This document shows, piece after piece, positions 35,519-46,469 of a stretch of 64,000 bases of DNA. The number at the start of each line of letters is the position of its first letter. Position 1 is the first letter of the stretch. Under the pieces are notes generated by a model, which saw only the letters and a list, made by a program, of their open reading frames with translations, searched no databases and was not told the DNA's origin. The stretch lies in NCBI RefSeq assembly GCF_949987515.2, contig NC_082698.1, positions 31,648,070 through 31,712,069 of the forward strand, read 5' to 3'. A program made the translations under genes and the position numbers. This stretch comes from Delphinus delphis (lineage: Eukaryota > Chordata > Mammalia > Artiodactyla > Delphinidae).

Positions 35519-36688
35519 TCATTTTTGCAATGTTGATTCTTCCAATCTAAGACACAGTATATCTCTCCATCTGTTTGTATCATCTTTAATTTCTTTCATC
35601 AGTGTCTTATAGCTTTCTGCATACAGGTCTTTTGTCTCCCTAGGTAGGTTTATTCCTAGGTATTTTATTCTTTTTGTTGCAATGGTAAAAAAGAGTGTTT
35701 CCTTAATTTCCCTTTCAGATTTTTCATCATTAGTGTAAAGGAATGCAGGAGATTTCTGTGCATTAATTTTGTATCCTGCAACTTTACAAAATTCATGGAT
35801 TAGCTCTAGTAGTTTTCTGGTGGCATCTTTAGGATTCTCTATGTATAGTATCATGCCATCTGCAAACAATGACAGTTTTACTTCTTCTTTTCCAATTTGT
35901 ATTCCTTTTATTTCTTTTTCTTCTCTGATTGTCATGGCTAGGACTTCCAAAACTATGTTGAATAATAGTGGTGAGAGTGGACATCCTTGTCTTATTCCTG
36001 ATCTTAGTGGAAATACTTTCAGTTTTTCACCATTGAGAATGATGTTTGCTGTGGGTTTGTTGTATATGGCCTTTATTACGTTGAGATAGGTTCCCTCTAT
36101 GCCCACTTTCTGGAGAGCTTTTATCATAAATGGGTGTTGAATTTTGTCAAAAGCTTTTTCTGCATCTATTGAGATGATCATATGGTTTTTATTCTTCAGT
36201 TTGTTAATATGGTGTATCACATTGACTGATTTGCATATATTGAAGAATCCTTGCATCCCTGGGATAAATCCCACTTGATCATGGTGTATGATCCTTTTAA
36301 TGTGTTGTTGGATTCTGTTTGCTAGTATTTTGTTGAGGATTTTTGCATCTATATTCATCAGTGATATTGGTCTGTAATTTTCTTTTTTTGTAGTATCTTT
36401 GTCTGGTTTTGGTATCAGGGTGATGGTGGCCTCATAGAATGAGTTTGGGAGTTTTCCTTCCTCCTGGAAGAGCTTGAGAAGGATGGGTGTTAGCTCTTCT
36501 CTAAATGTTTGATAGAATTCATCTGTGAAGCCATCTGGTCCTGGACTTTTGTTTGTTGGAAGATTTTTAAGCACAGTTTCAATTTCGTTACTTGTGACTG
36601 GTCTGTTCATATCTTCTACTTCTTCCTGGTTCAGTCTTGGAAGCTTATACCTTTCTATGAATTTGTCCATTTCTTCCAGGTTGTCCAT
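35519..36688 (-). pseudogene. L1 ORF2 reverse-transcriptase segment, catalytic motif lost
   Basis: 389 codons covering most of the reverse-transcriptase fold. Visible motifs are '[14 protein letters not shown]' (palm entry), 'FDKIQHPFM', '[15 protein letters not shown]' and the active-site segment. The active-site motif reads FADG where L1 normally has FADD (codon GGC at 35857-35855), so one of the two metal-binding aspartates is gone. Inactive irrespective of the frame breaks. Confidence 0.93.
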
Positions 36689-36706
36689 TTTATTGGCATA
36701 GAGTTG

Positions 36707-37294
36707 CTAGTAGTATTCTCTTGGGATGCTTTGTATTTCTGCGGTGTCTGTTGTAACTTCTCCATTTTCATTTCTAATTTTATTGATTTGAGTCCTCTCC
36801 CTCTTTTTCTTGATGAGTCTGGCTAATGGTTTATCAATTTTGTTTATCTTCTCAAAGAACCAGATTTTAGTTTTATTGATCTTTGCTATTGCTTTCTTTG
36901 TTTCTATTTCATTTATTTCTGCTCTGATCTTTATGATTTCTTTCCTTCTGCTAACTTTCGGTTTTGTTTGTCCCTCTTTCTCTAGTTCCTTTAGGTGTAA
37001 GCTTAGATTGTTTATTTGAGATTTTTCTTGTTTCTTGAGGTAAGCTTGTATAGCTATAAACTTCCCGCTTAGAACTGCTTTTGCTGCATCCCATAGGTTT
37101 TGGATCATCGTGTTTTCATTGTCATTTGTCTCTAGGTATTTTTTGATTTTCTCTTTGATTTCTTCAGTGATCTCTTGGTTATTTAGTAACGTATTGTTTA
37201 GCCTCCATGTTTTTGTGTTTTTAATGTTTTTTTCCCTGTAACTGATTTCTAATCTCATAGTATTGTGGTTAGAAAAGATGCTTGATGATTTCAA
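36707..37294 (-). pseudogene. L1 ORF2 segment between endonuclease and reverse transcriptase
   Basis: 195 codons rich in Lys, Glu and Asn, with '[20 protein letters not shown]', a familiar linker motif of L1 ORF2p. It leads into the reverse-transcriptase frame after a stop near 36705. Confidence 0.88.
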
Positions 37295-37787
37295 TTTTCT
37301 TAAATTTACTGAGGCTTGATTTGTGACCCAAGGTGTGATCTACCCTAGAGAATGTTCCGTGCCCACTTGAGAAGAAAGTGTAATCTGCTGTTTTTGGATG
37401 GAATGTCCTATAAATATCAATTAAATCTATCTGGTCTATTGTGTCATTTAAAGCTTGTGTTTCCTTATTAATTTTCATTTTGGATGATCTGTCCACTGGT
37501 GTAAGTGAGGTGCTAAAGTCCCCCACTATTACTGTGTTACTGTCGATTTCCCCTTTTATAGCTGTTAGCAGTTTCCTTATGTATTGAGGTGCTCCTATGT
37601 TGGGTGTATATATATTTATAATTGTTATATCTTTTCCTTGGATTGATCGCTCAATCATTACATAGTGTCCTTCCTTGTCTCTTGTAACATTCCTTATTTT
37701 AGAGTCTATTTTATCTGATATGAGTGTTGCTACTCCAGCTTCCTTTTGATTTCCATTTGCATGGAATATCTTTTTCCATCCCCTCAC
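37269..37787 (-). pseudogene. L1 ORF2 endonuclease segment, altered active site
   Basis: 172 codons of the APE-like endonuclease. The motif normally written GDFNT reads GDFST (Ser codon at 37514-37512), replacing an active-site Asn. The 'SRVDH' segment keeps its Asp-His pair. The frame ends near 37290 by frameshift. Confidence 0.88.
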
Positions 37788-37859
37788 TTTCAGTCTGTAT
37801 TTGTCCCTAGGCCTGAAGTGGGTCTCTTGTAGACAGCATATATATGGGTCTTGTTTTTT

Positions 37860-38087
37860 TTGTTTGTTTGTTTGTTAGTTTTGGGGGGTTTTTTGGCAGT
37901 ACATGGGCCTCTCACTGCTGTGGCCTCTCCTGTTGTGAAGCACAGGCTCTGGATGTGCAGGCTCAGCGGCCATGGCTCATGGGCCCAGCTGCTCCGCAGC
38001 ATGTGGGATCCTCCCAGACCGGGGCATGAACCCGTGTCCCCTGAACCGGCAGGTGGACCCTCCACCACTGCACCACTAGGGAAGCCC
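37860..38087 (-). mobile_element. CHR-2 SINE nested in the L1
   Basis: Antisense CHR-2 bounded by identical TGGGTCTTGTTTTT duplications at 37846-37859 and 38088-38101. It lies inside the L1 endonuclease region and is therefore younger than the L1. Confidence 0.95.
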
Positions 38088-38329
38088 TGGGTCTTGTTTT
38101 TGTATCCATTCAGCAAGCCTGTGTCTTTTGGTTGGAGCATTTAATCCAGTCACATTTAAGGTAATCATCGATATGTATATTCCTATGACCATTTTCTTAA
38201 TTGTTTTGGATTTGTTTTTGTAGGTCCTTTTCTAGAAGAAAAATAATTTCTTGAAGGCATTGTTTGTAAACTTTTTTACATTTACTTTAATTTAAACTTT
38301 CTGTATAAAAGGTATTCAAAGTTTGTATA

Positions 38330-38918
38330 CATTTTGTGGCAGTTTAAAAAATTGGCTTCAATTCTTTTACACACCTCCCATAGAGAGGTCAGGGGGGGTG
38401 TCCATATAGTACTCTGAGTAGGCTTGAAACTTCTTCAGCCAATGAAGTAAAGTAGAAGTGACACTATATGGCTTTTAAGTCTATATCAAAAAGGCCATTC
38501 AGGTTCTGCCTTGTTCACTAGAACACTCACTCGTGAAGCCCTGAGCCACCATTTAAAAAGTCCAACTATCCTGAGGCTGCCATACTGTGAGGAAGCCTAA
38601 ACCACAAAGAGAGACCACATAATAGGCATTCCAGTTAATAGACCCAACTAAACCCAGTCTTCAAGTATTCCCAGCCCAGGCACCAGACATGTGAGTAGGA
38701 AACCTACAGATGACACTGGACCCAGCCAGTGAAGTCTCCCCCAGCTCTTCAAGTCTTGCCAGCAGAGACCTCAGACATCATGAACCAAAGCTAAGCCATC
38801 TCTGCTGTACACTGCCCAAATTCCTGACCCAGAGAATCCATAATGACAATAAAGTAGTTGTCACTTTACGCCACAAAATTTTGGTTTGGTTTGTTATGCA
38901 CAAATAGATAACTAGAAT
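38330..38918 (+). repeat. MaLR-type solo LTR
   Basis: The order matches ERVL-MaLR (MLT1-like) LTRs: 'gaagccctgagccaccattt', 'aagtccaactatcctgaggc', 'ctgacccagagaatccataa', with the end 'caaatagataactagaatgc'. No internal genes remain. Confidence 0.75.
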
Positions 38919-39039
38919 GCTTTGAATACAGTTACATTTTATTTTTTAACTTATATTACTGAAGATGATTATTAGTTAAACTAGTGATAGAAATTGTAAA
39001 AGTGGAGGGAAGGAAAAAAATGTTTAAGGGACAAAAGCA

Positions 39040-39640
39040 GAAAGAAGGACTTCCAGTTTTGGCAGCGTGAGGGATTCAGCAACGCCTCTCTGTAATAAAA
39101 CACATAAATGCTTCAAGGAGGAATGAATAGATATATTTTTCCATATTCTTGCTGGTTAAGTACAATTGAAAACTCTAGACACTGTATATAAAAAAATAAG
39201 AAGATTCTATAAGATGGAGAGAAAAAGGCAGATTGGCTAGTGACCTAGAGACCCTAGAAAAGACACAGTGATGAGTTCCCTAGGATTTATTTTTGCCTTA
39301 TACATCCCAGACTTGGAGGAAGCTGGCTCTCACTCCCACCCAGCAGTAACAAGCAGTGTTGCTCCCTTGGGTATCAATGGGGACTGAGTGGGGAACCAGG
39401 ACTTTCATTGCCACCTGGCAGTAATGGGGCAGCATATCCCTTCCACAGTAGTATCTGAGGAAGCTGGCTAAAAGAGAAGTAAATTAAGATACAGAGCCCC
39501 ATAACATAATAACCAAAATGTCCAAGTTTTGACCAAAAATCCATCATACCTATAACCTAAGATCACAAACTGAATGACGAAAGATAATCAATAGACACCA
39601 ACACAGAGATTCTAGTTTAACTCTAGTTTAAATTCTACCT
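39040..39640 (+). repeat. Possible old L1 5'-region fragment
   Basis: It includes 'cacccagcagtaacaagcag' and 'gtccaagttttgaccaaaaa', which remind me of 5' parts of old L1M elements. Weak assignment. Confidence 0.35.
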
Positions 39641-40573
39641 TAGTTTCTAGCAAAAATTCTGATTTAAATATGTAAATATATTTAAAGTAATCATGTGAAT
39701 CAGTCTTTGGGAGTTCTAATTATTATGAAAGTATGGGTAAGCTGCTAAAATATGTTATGATTTCCTTTACGAAATTATTTCTCTTACATACGAAAGAAGT
39801 CCAGAGGTAGCAAGTCCTGTGCAAGTCCTGTTTTTATGGGTGTCAGGGATCCGGGTTTCTTCCATTTTGCTGCTTAGCTTTACTTACATGTCTTCCCATG
39901 TTCCAAAATGACTGCTAAAACTCCAGCCATTTCACTCAAAACTTAAGCAGCAGGATAGAGAAGGGAGGAAAAGGGGGAACAGCCTTCATTTCTCAAGAGA
40001 TTTCCCTGAAGTCCCATCAGTTCATTAATGTATATCTCTTTGGTCAGAACTATATGCAAAACTCCAACTTGCTGCAATGTAGTTATCTTTTGGCTACATT
40101 GTGCTCAGTAGAAAATTGGGACTCTGTTTATTTGAGAGAAAGGAGAATGGGTATGCGGTTAGCAATTATCAGTCTACTCAAGATTCAGACTGGAGAAAAG
40201 GTGGGACTATAGACAGTCTCCAAAGGATGAAATGAGGAAGAAAAGTAAAAAAAGAAAAGAATGGAAAAGAAAAGGAATAGATATCCCTCCTGCATTAAGA
40301 AGGATAACATCATAAGTGAGTTTCTATTTAGGAATGGTAGGCAGTGTCTAATTAGTATAATACTTACTATTAATACTAACAGCTAAAGAAATTTTTTTAA
40401 GTGGTTTCAAAGTGAAAACATATTTCTTCCTTCTATAATGTATTCTTTGTTTATTAATCTCTTAACAAGCAAGGAAATTAATTCCTCCAGAGTTACTAAA
40501 CTTTTGCTTTCTGTTAAACATATAGGCACCATTTATTTGATTGACTTGGATAAATGCTTGTGAACCACTGTTT
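39641..40573. other. Unassigned intergenic DNA
   Basis: No gene or named repeat. Confidence 0.3.
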
Positions 40574-40589
40574 AAATTACACAGTTATT

Positions 40590-40936
40590 GGACTTCCCTG
40601 GTAGCACAGTGGTTAAGAATCCATCTGCCAATGCAGGGCACATGGGTTCAAGCCCTGGTCCGGGAAGATCCCACATGCCGCAGAGCAACTAAGCCCGTGT
40701 GCCACAACTACTGAGCCTGCACTCTAGAGCCCACGAGCCACAACTACTGAGCCCGTGTGCCACAACTACTGAAGCCCATGCACCTAGAGCCTGAGCTCCA
40801 CAAGAGAAGCCACCACAATGAGAAGCCTGCGTACCACCATGAACAGTAGCCCCCACTCGCTGCAACTAGAGAAAGCCCACGTGCAGCAACGAAGACCCAA
40901 TGCAGCCAAAAAAATAAAAATTTTTAAAAAATAAAT
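40590..40936 (+). mobile_element. Long-form CHR-type SINE
   Basis: It begins 'ggacttccctggtagcacag', then repeats the phrase 'ccacaactactgagc' three times in its body, and ends in an A-rich tail. Duplications AAATTACACAGTTATT (40574-40589) and AAATTACATAGTTATT (40937-40952) differ at one base. Confidence 0.93.
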
Positions 40937-40959
40937 AAATTACATAGTTATTTTAATCG

Positions 40960-41345
40960 TGGTTATTATAAAAATTAATGATGGTTAAAAATGCATTCTG
41001 GGGAGACAGAGTGGGGGGTGGGGTGGGAATGGTTATGAAAGAACAACAGGAAGGAACTTTGTGGTGATGGAACTGCTTTGAATCTTTACTGTGGTGGTGG
41101 ATGCATGAAACCACATGTGATAAAACTGCATAGAACTTAATATACACGCACGCACGTGTAAAAGTAAAACTGGGAAGATCTGAAGAAAATGGGTGGATTG
41201 TATGAATACCAATATTCTGGTTGTGTGTACCACAGTTTTGCAAGTTGTTATCTTTAGGGGGTACACAGTATCTCCTTGTATTATATCCTACAACTTCACG
41301 TGAATATACACTTATCATAAACTTTAAAATTTAATTTAAAAAATA
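40960..41345 (+). repeat. Old L1 3'-end fragment
   Basis: It carries 'gactttgtggtgatggaact'-like text near 41055 and 'accacagttttgcaagttgt', followed by A-rich sequence. Typical of old L1 3' UTRs. Confidence 0.6.
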
Positions 41346-42670
41346 TCAGTTGATGAAAATGATTCAATGCATATTCATTGCTTATTTTCTTAAGGAAAAA
41401 AAATTGAGAAGCTTGCCTTTTAATTCTCTTAATGGCATATTTTTATTAAGAGAAGTTCTCGACTTTAATGATAAACTATTTATCAATCTTTTTATGATCA
41501 GTGATTTTTCTGTACAGTTTAAGAAATATTTGCCTTCCCCAGATCATAAGGATGTTCTCTCATGTTATCTTCTAGTAGCTTTGTTGTTTTACCTAAGTCT
41601 ACAATCTATGTGAAATTGATGTTTGGGTATACACAGCTAGGAGTCAAGACACACTGGTCTTATGAATATCCAATTGACCCAGCATAATTTATTGATAAGC
41701 TCACACTTCCTCACTGCACTGCAGTATCACTTTTGTCATAAATCAAAAGACTATATATGTGTCGGTTTGTTTCTGGCCTCTATTCTTTTCTATTGGTCTA
41801 TTTGTCTATCTTAGAGCCAAAGCTGTACCATTTTATCCTAATAATGAGCTTATCTCAATAATAAGAGGTGATATATGGTAGGTATAGGCCCTCCAACTTT
41901 GTTGTTCTTTGAGACTCTCTTGGCTATTCTTGGCCTTTTGCAATTACATATACAGTTTACCCTTGAACAACAAGGGAGTTGGGAGCGCCAACCCCTACCC
42001 AGTCGAAAATCCACAGATCATCTAGTAACTTAGTATTTACTATCGAAAAAAATCTACATGTAAGGGGACCCACACAGCTCAAAGCCATGTTATTCAATGG
42101 TCAACTGTAAATTTGAAATCAGCTTGTCAATTTTTACCACAAAATGTCAATTTTTACTGGGACTGCACTGAATCTATACATCAATTTGGAAGAAGTAATA
42201 TGTTTTCATTAAAAGTCTTCCTAGCCTGAATTTGGTGCAGCCCTCCATTTATTTAGGTTTTCTTTAATTCCTCTCAGAAATAGTATATAGTTTGATATGA
42301 AGAGATCTTGCACTATTTTAGATTTATTCATATGTATTTAATTTTTTATATTATTATAAATTTTATCACCTAAAATTTTTTATTTTCTAATTTATTATTG
42401 CTATAATATAGGAATACAATTGAGTTGTATATACTGACCTTGTATTTATCCTTTCCATTGCTCTTAATTTATTCCTGCATTTCTGTGCTTCCATCTGGGT
42501 CATTTTTCCTTGAGCCTGAATAACTCTCTTTAACAATTCTTTGTGTGGGTCTGTAACAAAAAAGTTTTTTTTCTCAATTTTCATTTTCTAAACACATTTG
42601 TATCTTCATTTTGAAGTCTATTTTGCTGGGTATAGATTTCTAGGTTAACTTCTTTTAAAACATTATTCCA
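41346..42670 (-). repeat. Old L1 ORF2 region, antisense, with nested MER2-like element
   Basis: The plus strand gives reverse-complement L1 text such as 'cttttctattggtctatttg' (41785), 'ctctcttggctattcttggc' (41916) and 'gggactgcactgaatctata' (42159). It is highly diverged and is interrupted at 41951-42113. Confidence 0.65.
41951..42113. mobile_element. MER2-like (Tigger) DNA transposon remnant
   Basis: The ends are inverted repeats: left CAGTTTACCCTTGAACAAC, and right reading CAGTTGACCATTGAATAAC in reverse complement. A TA dinucleotide flanks each end, as expected for a Tc1/mariner-type insertion. No transposase sequence. Confidence 0.7.
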
Positions 42671-44004
42671 CTTTTCATGGATTTCCTTATTTCTGTTAAA
42701 AAGTCAGGTGTGAGTCTTATTATTGCTCTTTTGAAAGTAATATGTCCTTTTAAAACTATATTTTTGGTAGATTTGTGGAGGAGGGAATGTTGGGTGTGCA
42801 GCTTGATAAAGGGAGTTGATACCAGTCTTCAAGATGTGGGGCCTCTCTCTTCCCCCTAGTTGTCAAAAGCCATCCAGGGCCCTGTCCTATCTTTTTAACA
42901 AAAGTGCCTACATGACTGTCCCTGCCTTCTTTAGGAGCAAGTTCTTCGATCCACTGCTTTCACATGGAAGCGAGGTTGAGAGGCTGACCTATCTGACTCT
43001 TCCTACAGTGGTACCCCAATCAATAACTCAATTGTCCAAGGGCCCTACAGATATCAATAGCTTCTTTCTGTGTGCTTAGAACACCCCCAAGGGCCACTCC
43101 TACTTCTATATTAAGCCTCTGCTTATGCAACTTTTGTTTGTCCAACTATATTCCAGTCCCGTTGGCCTTCTTTTTTTAAAGATTGTCATAATGTCTGGGC
43201 CATTGAGAGCACTCCTTCATGTTTTTCAATATCAACGTATGTACATGGATGCATATGAGAGGGTGTATTCATCTAACTTTCCTGTAATTTTTAGAGATTT
43301 TCTAAAGAGGGGAGGAGTCAGGAGAGGCTAGAACTTGTTCTTGGTCTGCCATCTTGATTCAACCTCTTGGTTAAATTTCTAAGCACATATTGAACTCTTT
43401 TAGTACCAAACACAGACAGCTGCTAGTATCATATGATCTTTTTTGGAAAGCTCTGCTTCTGAGGTGATATCATATTAAGCTATTTCAATTTAAGACTCAA
43501 TCCCCATGTTGAAATTGGCATCTGCATGACACATGTGAATAAGTTTCATTGTCATTCCTCAAAATTATCTTCCAGATTTTAATATCTCAAAAGACCTGAG
43601 AGTTCTGCATTACAGAAATTCCCAAAAACATATCACAACAAAATATAAATAATATTTTTGCTCAACTATAACAAAAAAGAGTATTTAAAAAATATGTAAA
43701 GTGCTAAAATTCAAAAATAAGAAAAAGCAACTCAGTAATCTTGAAATGTTATTTCCCTACACTCAACTCGGAAGTTACTTCAATCAACAGGCTCTTTTGC
43801 CAACACTAATAAATTCATTAATAACTTATCATTGATTTACCACTGATTGAGAATTAAAGAGTAAAATGCAAACTTGGAAATCTAAAATGGTCTCCAATTG
43901 GTTGTACAATAGAAATTTTATATAAATAAATGCAATCCTGAAATCATATAAACACTAAATATTCATAGCAGCTAAATCTAAAGAGTTCAACAAAACAATC
44001 TTTT
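42671..44004. other. Unassigned intergenic DNA
   Basis: No gene and no repeat that I can name with confidence. Confidence 0.3.
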
Positions 44005-44125
44005 AAAAAATATTTAATGCATATCTAACATGCCCTAGGCACTGTTCTAGGCAGGGGATACAAGCAGTGAACAAAACAGACAAAACCCTCTGCTTTGTGG
44101 AGCTTATATTCTGATAAATGCATAT
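44005..44125 (+). repeat. Ancient mammal-wide repeat, class uncertain
   Basis: It reads 'ccctaggcactgttctaggc', 'gtgaacaaaacagacaaaac', 'gtggagcttatattctgata'. Same family as 17170-17330. Confidence 0.5.
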
Positions 44126-44812
44126 AATTTGAATAATATGAACGTGGCCTTTTCCTACAGAAATTACTAAAAAGGTAGATAAATATTTTATGCCCAAACA
44201 CAAATATAGATAGTTCTTACAGCAGTCCAACACACAATCACATAAAAAGATTTTGAGAACGTTTATAACACAGAGATACATTTAGCCACTGACTTCAAAA
44301 CAACAGAATATCAATATCTTGTCAGAGAACGTGAGCAAGGTCAGGTGCCCTAAAATTTATCTGCCTAAGCAATTCACTTGGAAAAGAAGGTATTAGCTAG
44401 GTTTTGGTAAGGGTATTAGATGTCAGGCAACTCTTAACAGATCTTAATTTATATCCCCAACCAAGCAATTGAAATAATCCAGATATCAGGACTGTGCAGA
44501 TTGACAAAAACAGTGAGTCTAGCAGGAACAAGATTTTGATATCCTAGAGTTGTACTATCCAATATGCTAAATACGAGTCATGTGTGGTTAACTTTGAATT
44601 AATTAAAATTTTAAAAGTCAGCTCCTCAGTCACATTAGCCACACGTCAAGTGCACAGTAGCCACATATAGCCTGTAGCTGCAATACTGAACAGTGTACAT
44701 ACAGAACATTTCCCACACTGCAGAAAGTTCTATTGGACAGTGCTATTCTAGGGAATCAGAAGAGGCACACGACTCCTGGGAAAAAACAAAACTTTCTAAA
44801 GAGGGCTACAAA
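44126..44812. other. Unassigned intergenic DNA
   Basis: No gene. The part from 44540 to 44750 ('gtactatccaatatgctaaa', 'agccacatatagcctgtagc') looks like an old DNA-transposon fossil, but I do not name it. Confidence 0.35.
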
Positions 44813-44825
44813 AAGTGGCAATTTA

Positions 44826-44958
44826 AGGAATTCCTTGGCAGTCCAGCGGTTAGGACTTGGCATGCTCAGTGGCAGGGGTCTGGGTTTGATCCCTGATCAG
44901 GGAATTGGGGAACTAAGGTCCCTCAAGCCCCGCGGGGCAGCCAAAAAGAAAAAAAAAG
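44826..44958 (+). mobile_element. CHR-type SINE, short form
   Basis: It starts 'aggaattccttggcagtcca' and ends in an A-rich tail. Duplications AAGTGGCAATTTA (44813-44825) and AAGTGGCGATTTA (44959-44971). Confidence 0.9.
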
Positions 44959-45095
44959 AAGTGGCGATTTATAATAATCGCAAAAAATAAGTTTTCTTCT
45001 CCGTCCCTTGGCTATTTTTTAAATTTAAATAAGTTCTCAGTGTGACCGTCAGTGTGATTTCCTCCCTAAGATTATCCTTTAGAAAAGGATTCTCA

Positions 45096-45792
45096 GACCT
45101 CCCTGGTGGCGCAGTGGTTAAGAATCCGCCTGCCAGTGCAGGGTACATGGGTTCGAGCCCTGGTCGGGAAGATCCCACATGCTGTGGAGTAACTAAGCCC
45201 GTGCACCACAACTACTGAGCCTGAGAGCCAAAGCTACTGAGGCCTGGGCGCCTAGAGCCCGTGCTCCACCACAAGAAAAAAGCCACCGCAATGAGAAGCC
45301 TGCGCACCGCAACAAAGAGTAGCCCCCGCTCGGCGTAACTAGAGAAAGCCCATGCGCAGCAACAAAGACACAACGCAGCCAAAAATAAAATAAACAACGA
45401 AAAAATTCCCCTGCCAGTGTAGGGGACACGGGTTCGAGCCCTGGTCCAGGAAGATCCCACATGCTGCGGGGTAACTAAGCTCGGGCGCCACAACTACTGG
45501 GCCTGCAATCTAGAGCCCACGAGCCACAACTACTGAGCCTGTGTGCCACAACTACTGAAGCCCGTGTGCCTAGAGCCCATGCTGCGCAACAAGAGAAGCC
45601 ACCGCAATGAGAAGCCCACGCATGGCAAGGAAGAGTAGCCCCCGCTCCCCGGCTTGCTGCAACTAGAGAAAGCCCCCACGCAGCAATCTAGGGCCAATGC
45701 AGCCAAATAAATAAATAATAAAATTTTAAATAAATAAAACGAGCTCTCTAAAAATGGGCTCATACTTAAAAAAAAAAAAGAAAGAAAGAAAG
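45096..45792 (+). mobile_element. Two head-to-tail long CHR SINEs within one target-site duplication
   Basis: Unit 1 spans 45096 to about 45405, unit 2 from 45406 to the GAAA-rich tail ending at 45792. Only one pair of duplications, AAAGGATTCTCA (45084-45095 and 45793-45804), encloses both. Unit 2 lacks the first 30 or so bases after 'ttccc'. Its right end is about 440 bp from the TCTN3 start codon. Confidence 0.88.
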
Positions 45793-45839
45793 AAAGGATT
45801 CTCACCGTTAGAATCCGGAGTGAAAAAGATACGCAATTC

Positions 45840-46234
45840 TAGTTGCAGCCTCTAAGGCTTCCCTCTGTCAAGGAAGGGCTCTGCCCTCTGGGCCGCGAAG
45901 TCTGTGCACACTGGGCATTGGGCTGAACTCCTACTGCCACTCAGCGGAGAGAAGAGACAAGGGCTCCTTTGCCAGTTTGGTGGTTGCCGAGCGACGGAGA
46001 CAGTGCCGGGCTTGGCCTAAGGAGGAGGGCGCGGACTGAAAGATGCTGAAGGATCTGTAACAAAGCCGCCTTCTATTGGCTGAAGAGCGCTCGGCCATTG
46101 CCATGAGCCAATGAGCAGACGCATACGGATGACGTCAGACGCCATGCGACTCCTCCCACCCACTCTCTAGCGACGCGTCTAGAGACCAGCGAAATCCACC
46201 TCAAACCCTTTGGTGGAGACGTCTGTATTACCGC
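45840..46234 (+). promoter_or_regulatory. TCTN3: TCTN3 CpG-island promoter and 5' UTR
   Basis: CpG density rises sharply here and stays high through exon 1. No TATA box is visible. CCAAT boxes lie at 46075-46079 (reverse) and 46108-46112 (forward), and a full CRE palindrome at 46130-46137. This is the usual make-up of a housekeeping-type promoter. The transcription start probably lies between about 46140 and 46200 (inference). Confidence 0.75.
46130..46137. promoter_or_regulatory. TCTN3: CRE palindrome TGACGTCA
   Basis: An exact 8-bp CREB/ATF site, 18 bp downstream of the forward CCAAT box and 98 bp before the start codon. Binding is inferred from the motif only. Confidence 0.65.
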
Positions 46235-46469
46235 ATGTTTACCTCGCAGCTCGCGCTGCTGCAGGTGTTCTTCCTGATGGTCCCCGTGGGCGTCCGGCCT
46301 CAGCCATCTCCGTCCCCGTCTGGGGCAGTGTCCACCCAATCGAACCTGGGGCCAAGGACGCAGGGCGAGACCCTTCAATCCTCCTCGGAGGTGCCTGGCG
46401 TCTCTACAGTGAGTCCTACTATCGTGACTCCCTCGGCGCCTGGGAATAGGACCGTGGATCTCTTCCCAG
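46235..46469 (+). CDS. TCTN3: TCTN3 exon 1 (coding part)
   Basis: Codons 1-78 plus one base. It encodes the signal peptide and the Ser/Pro/Thr-rich stalk up to D-L-F-P. Donor GTGAGG. The start codon context is weak (C at -3, T at +4). Confidence 0.95.

Larger units (their letters stand above)
33942..38235 (-). mobile_element. 5'-truncated L1, with nested SINE
   Basis: Identical 14-bp duplications AAGAAAAATAATTT (33928-33941 and 38236-38249) bound it exactly. On the minus strand it runs from just before the ORF2 start (endonuclease N-terminus near 38150) through endonuclease, reverse transcriptase and C-terminal domain to a short 3' UTR and tail at the left. ORF1 and the 5' UTR are missing, the usual result of incomplete reverse transcription. 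Without the SINE it is about 4.05 kb. Frame breaks near 37290, 36700, 35520 and 34950 make it a pseudogene. Confidence 0.95.

Noticed and set aside
35519..36688. Treating the 389-codon reverse-transcriptase frame as a host gene
   Set aside because: It is the middle of a truncated L1 bounded by target-site duplications, with a mutated active site and frame breaks on both sides.
45096..45200. tRNA-like A and B boxes at the start of each CHR SINE
   Set aside because: They are the polymerase III promoter of a tRNA-derived SINE. No intact cloverleaf or anticodon arm is expected, so no tRNA gene is called.
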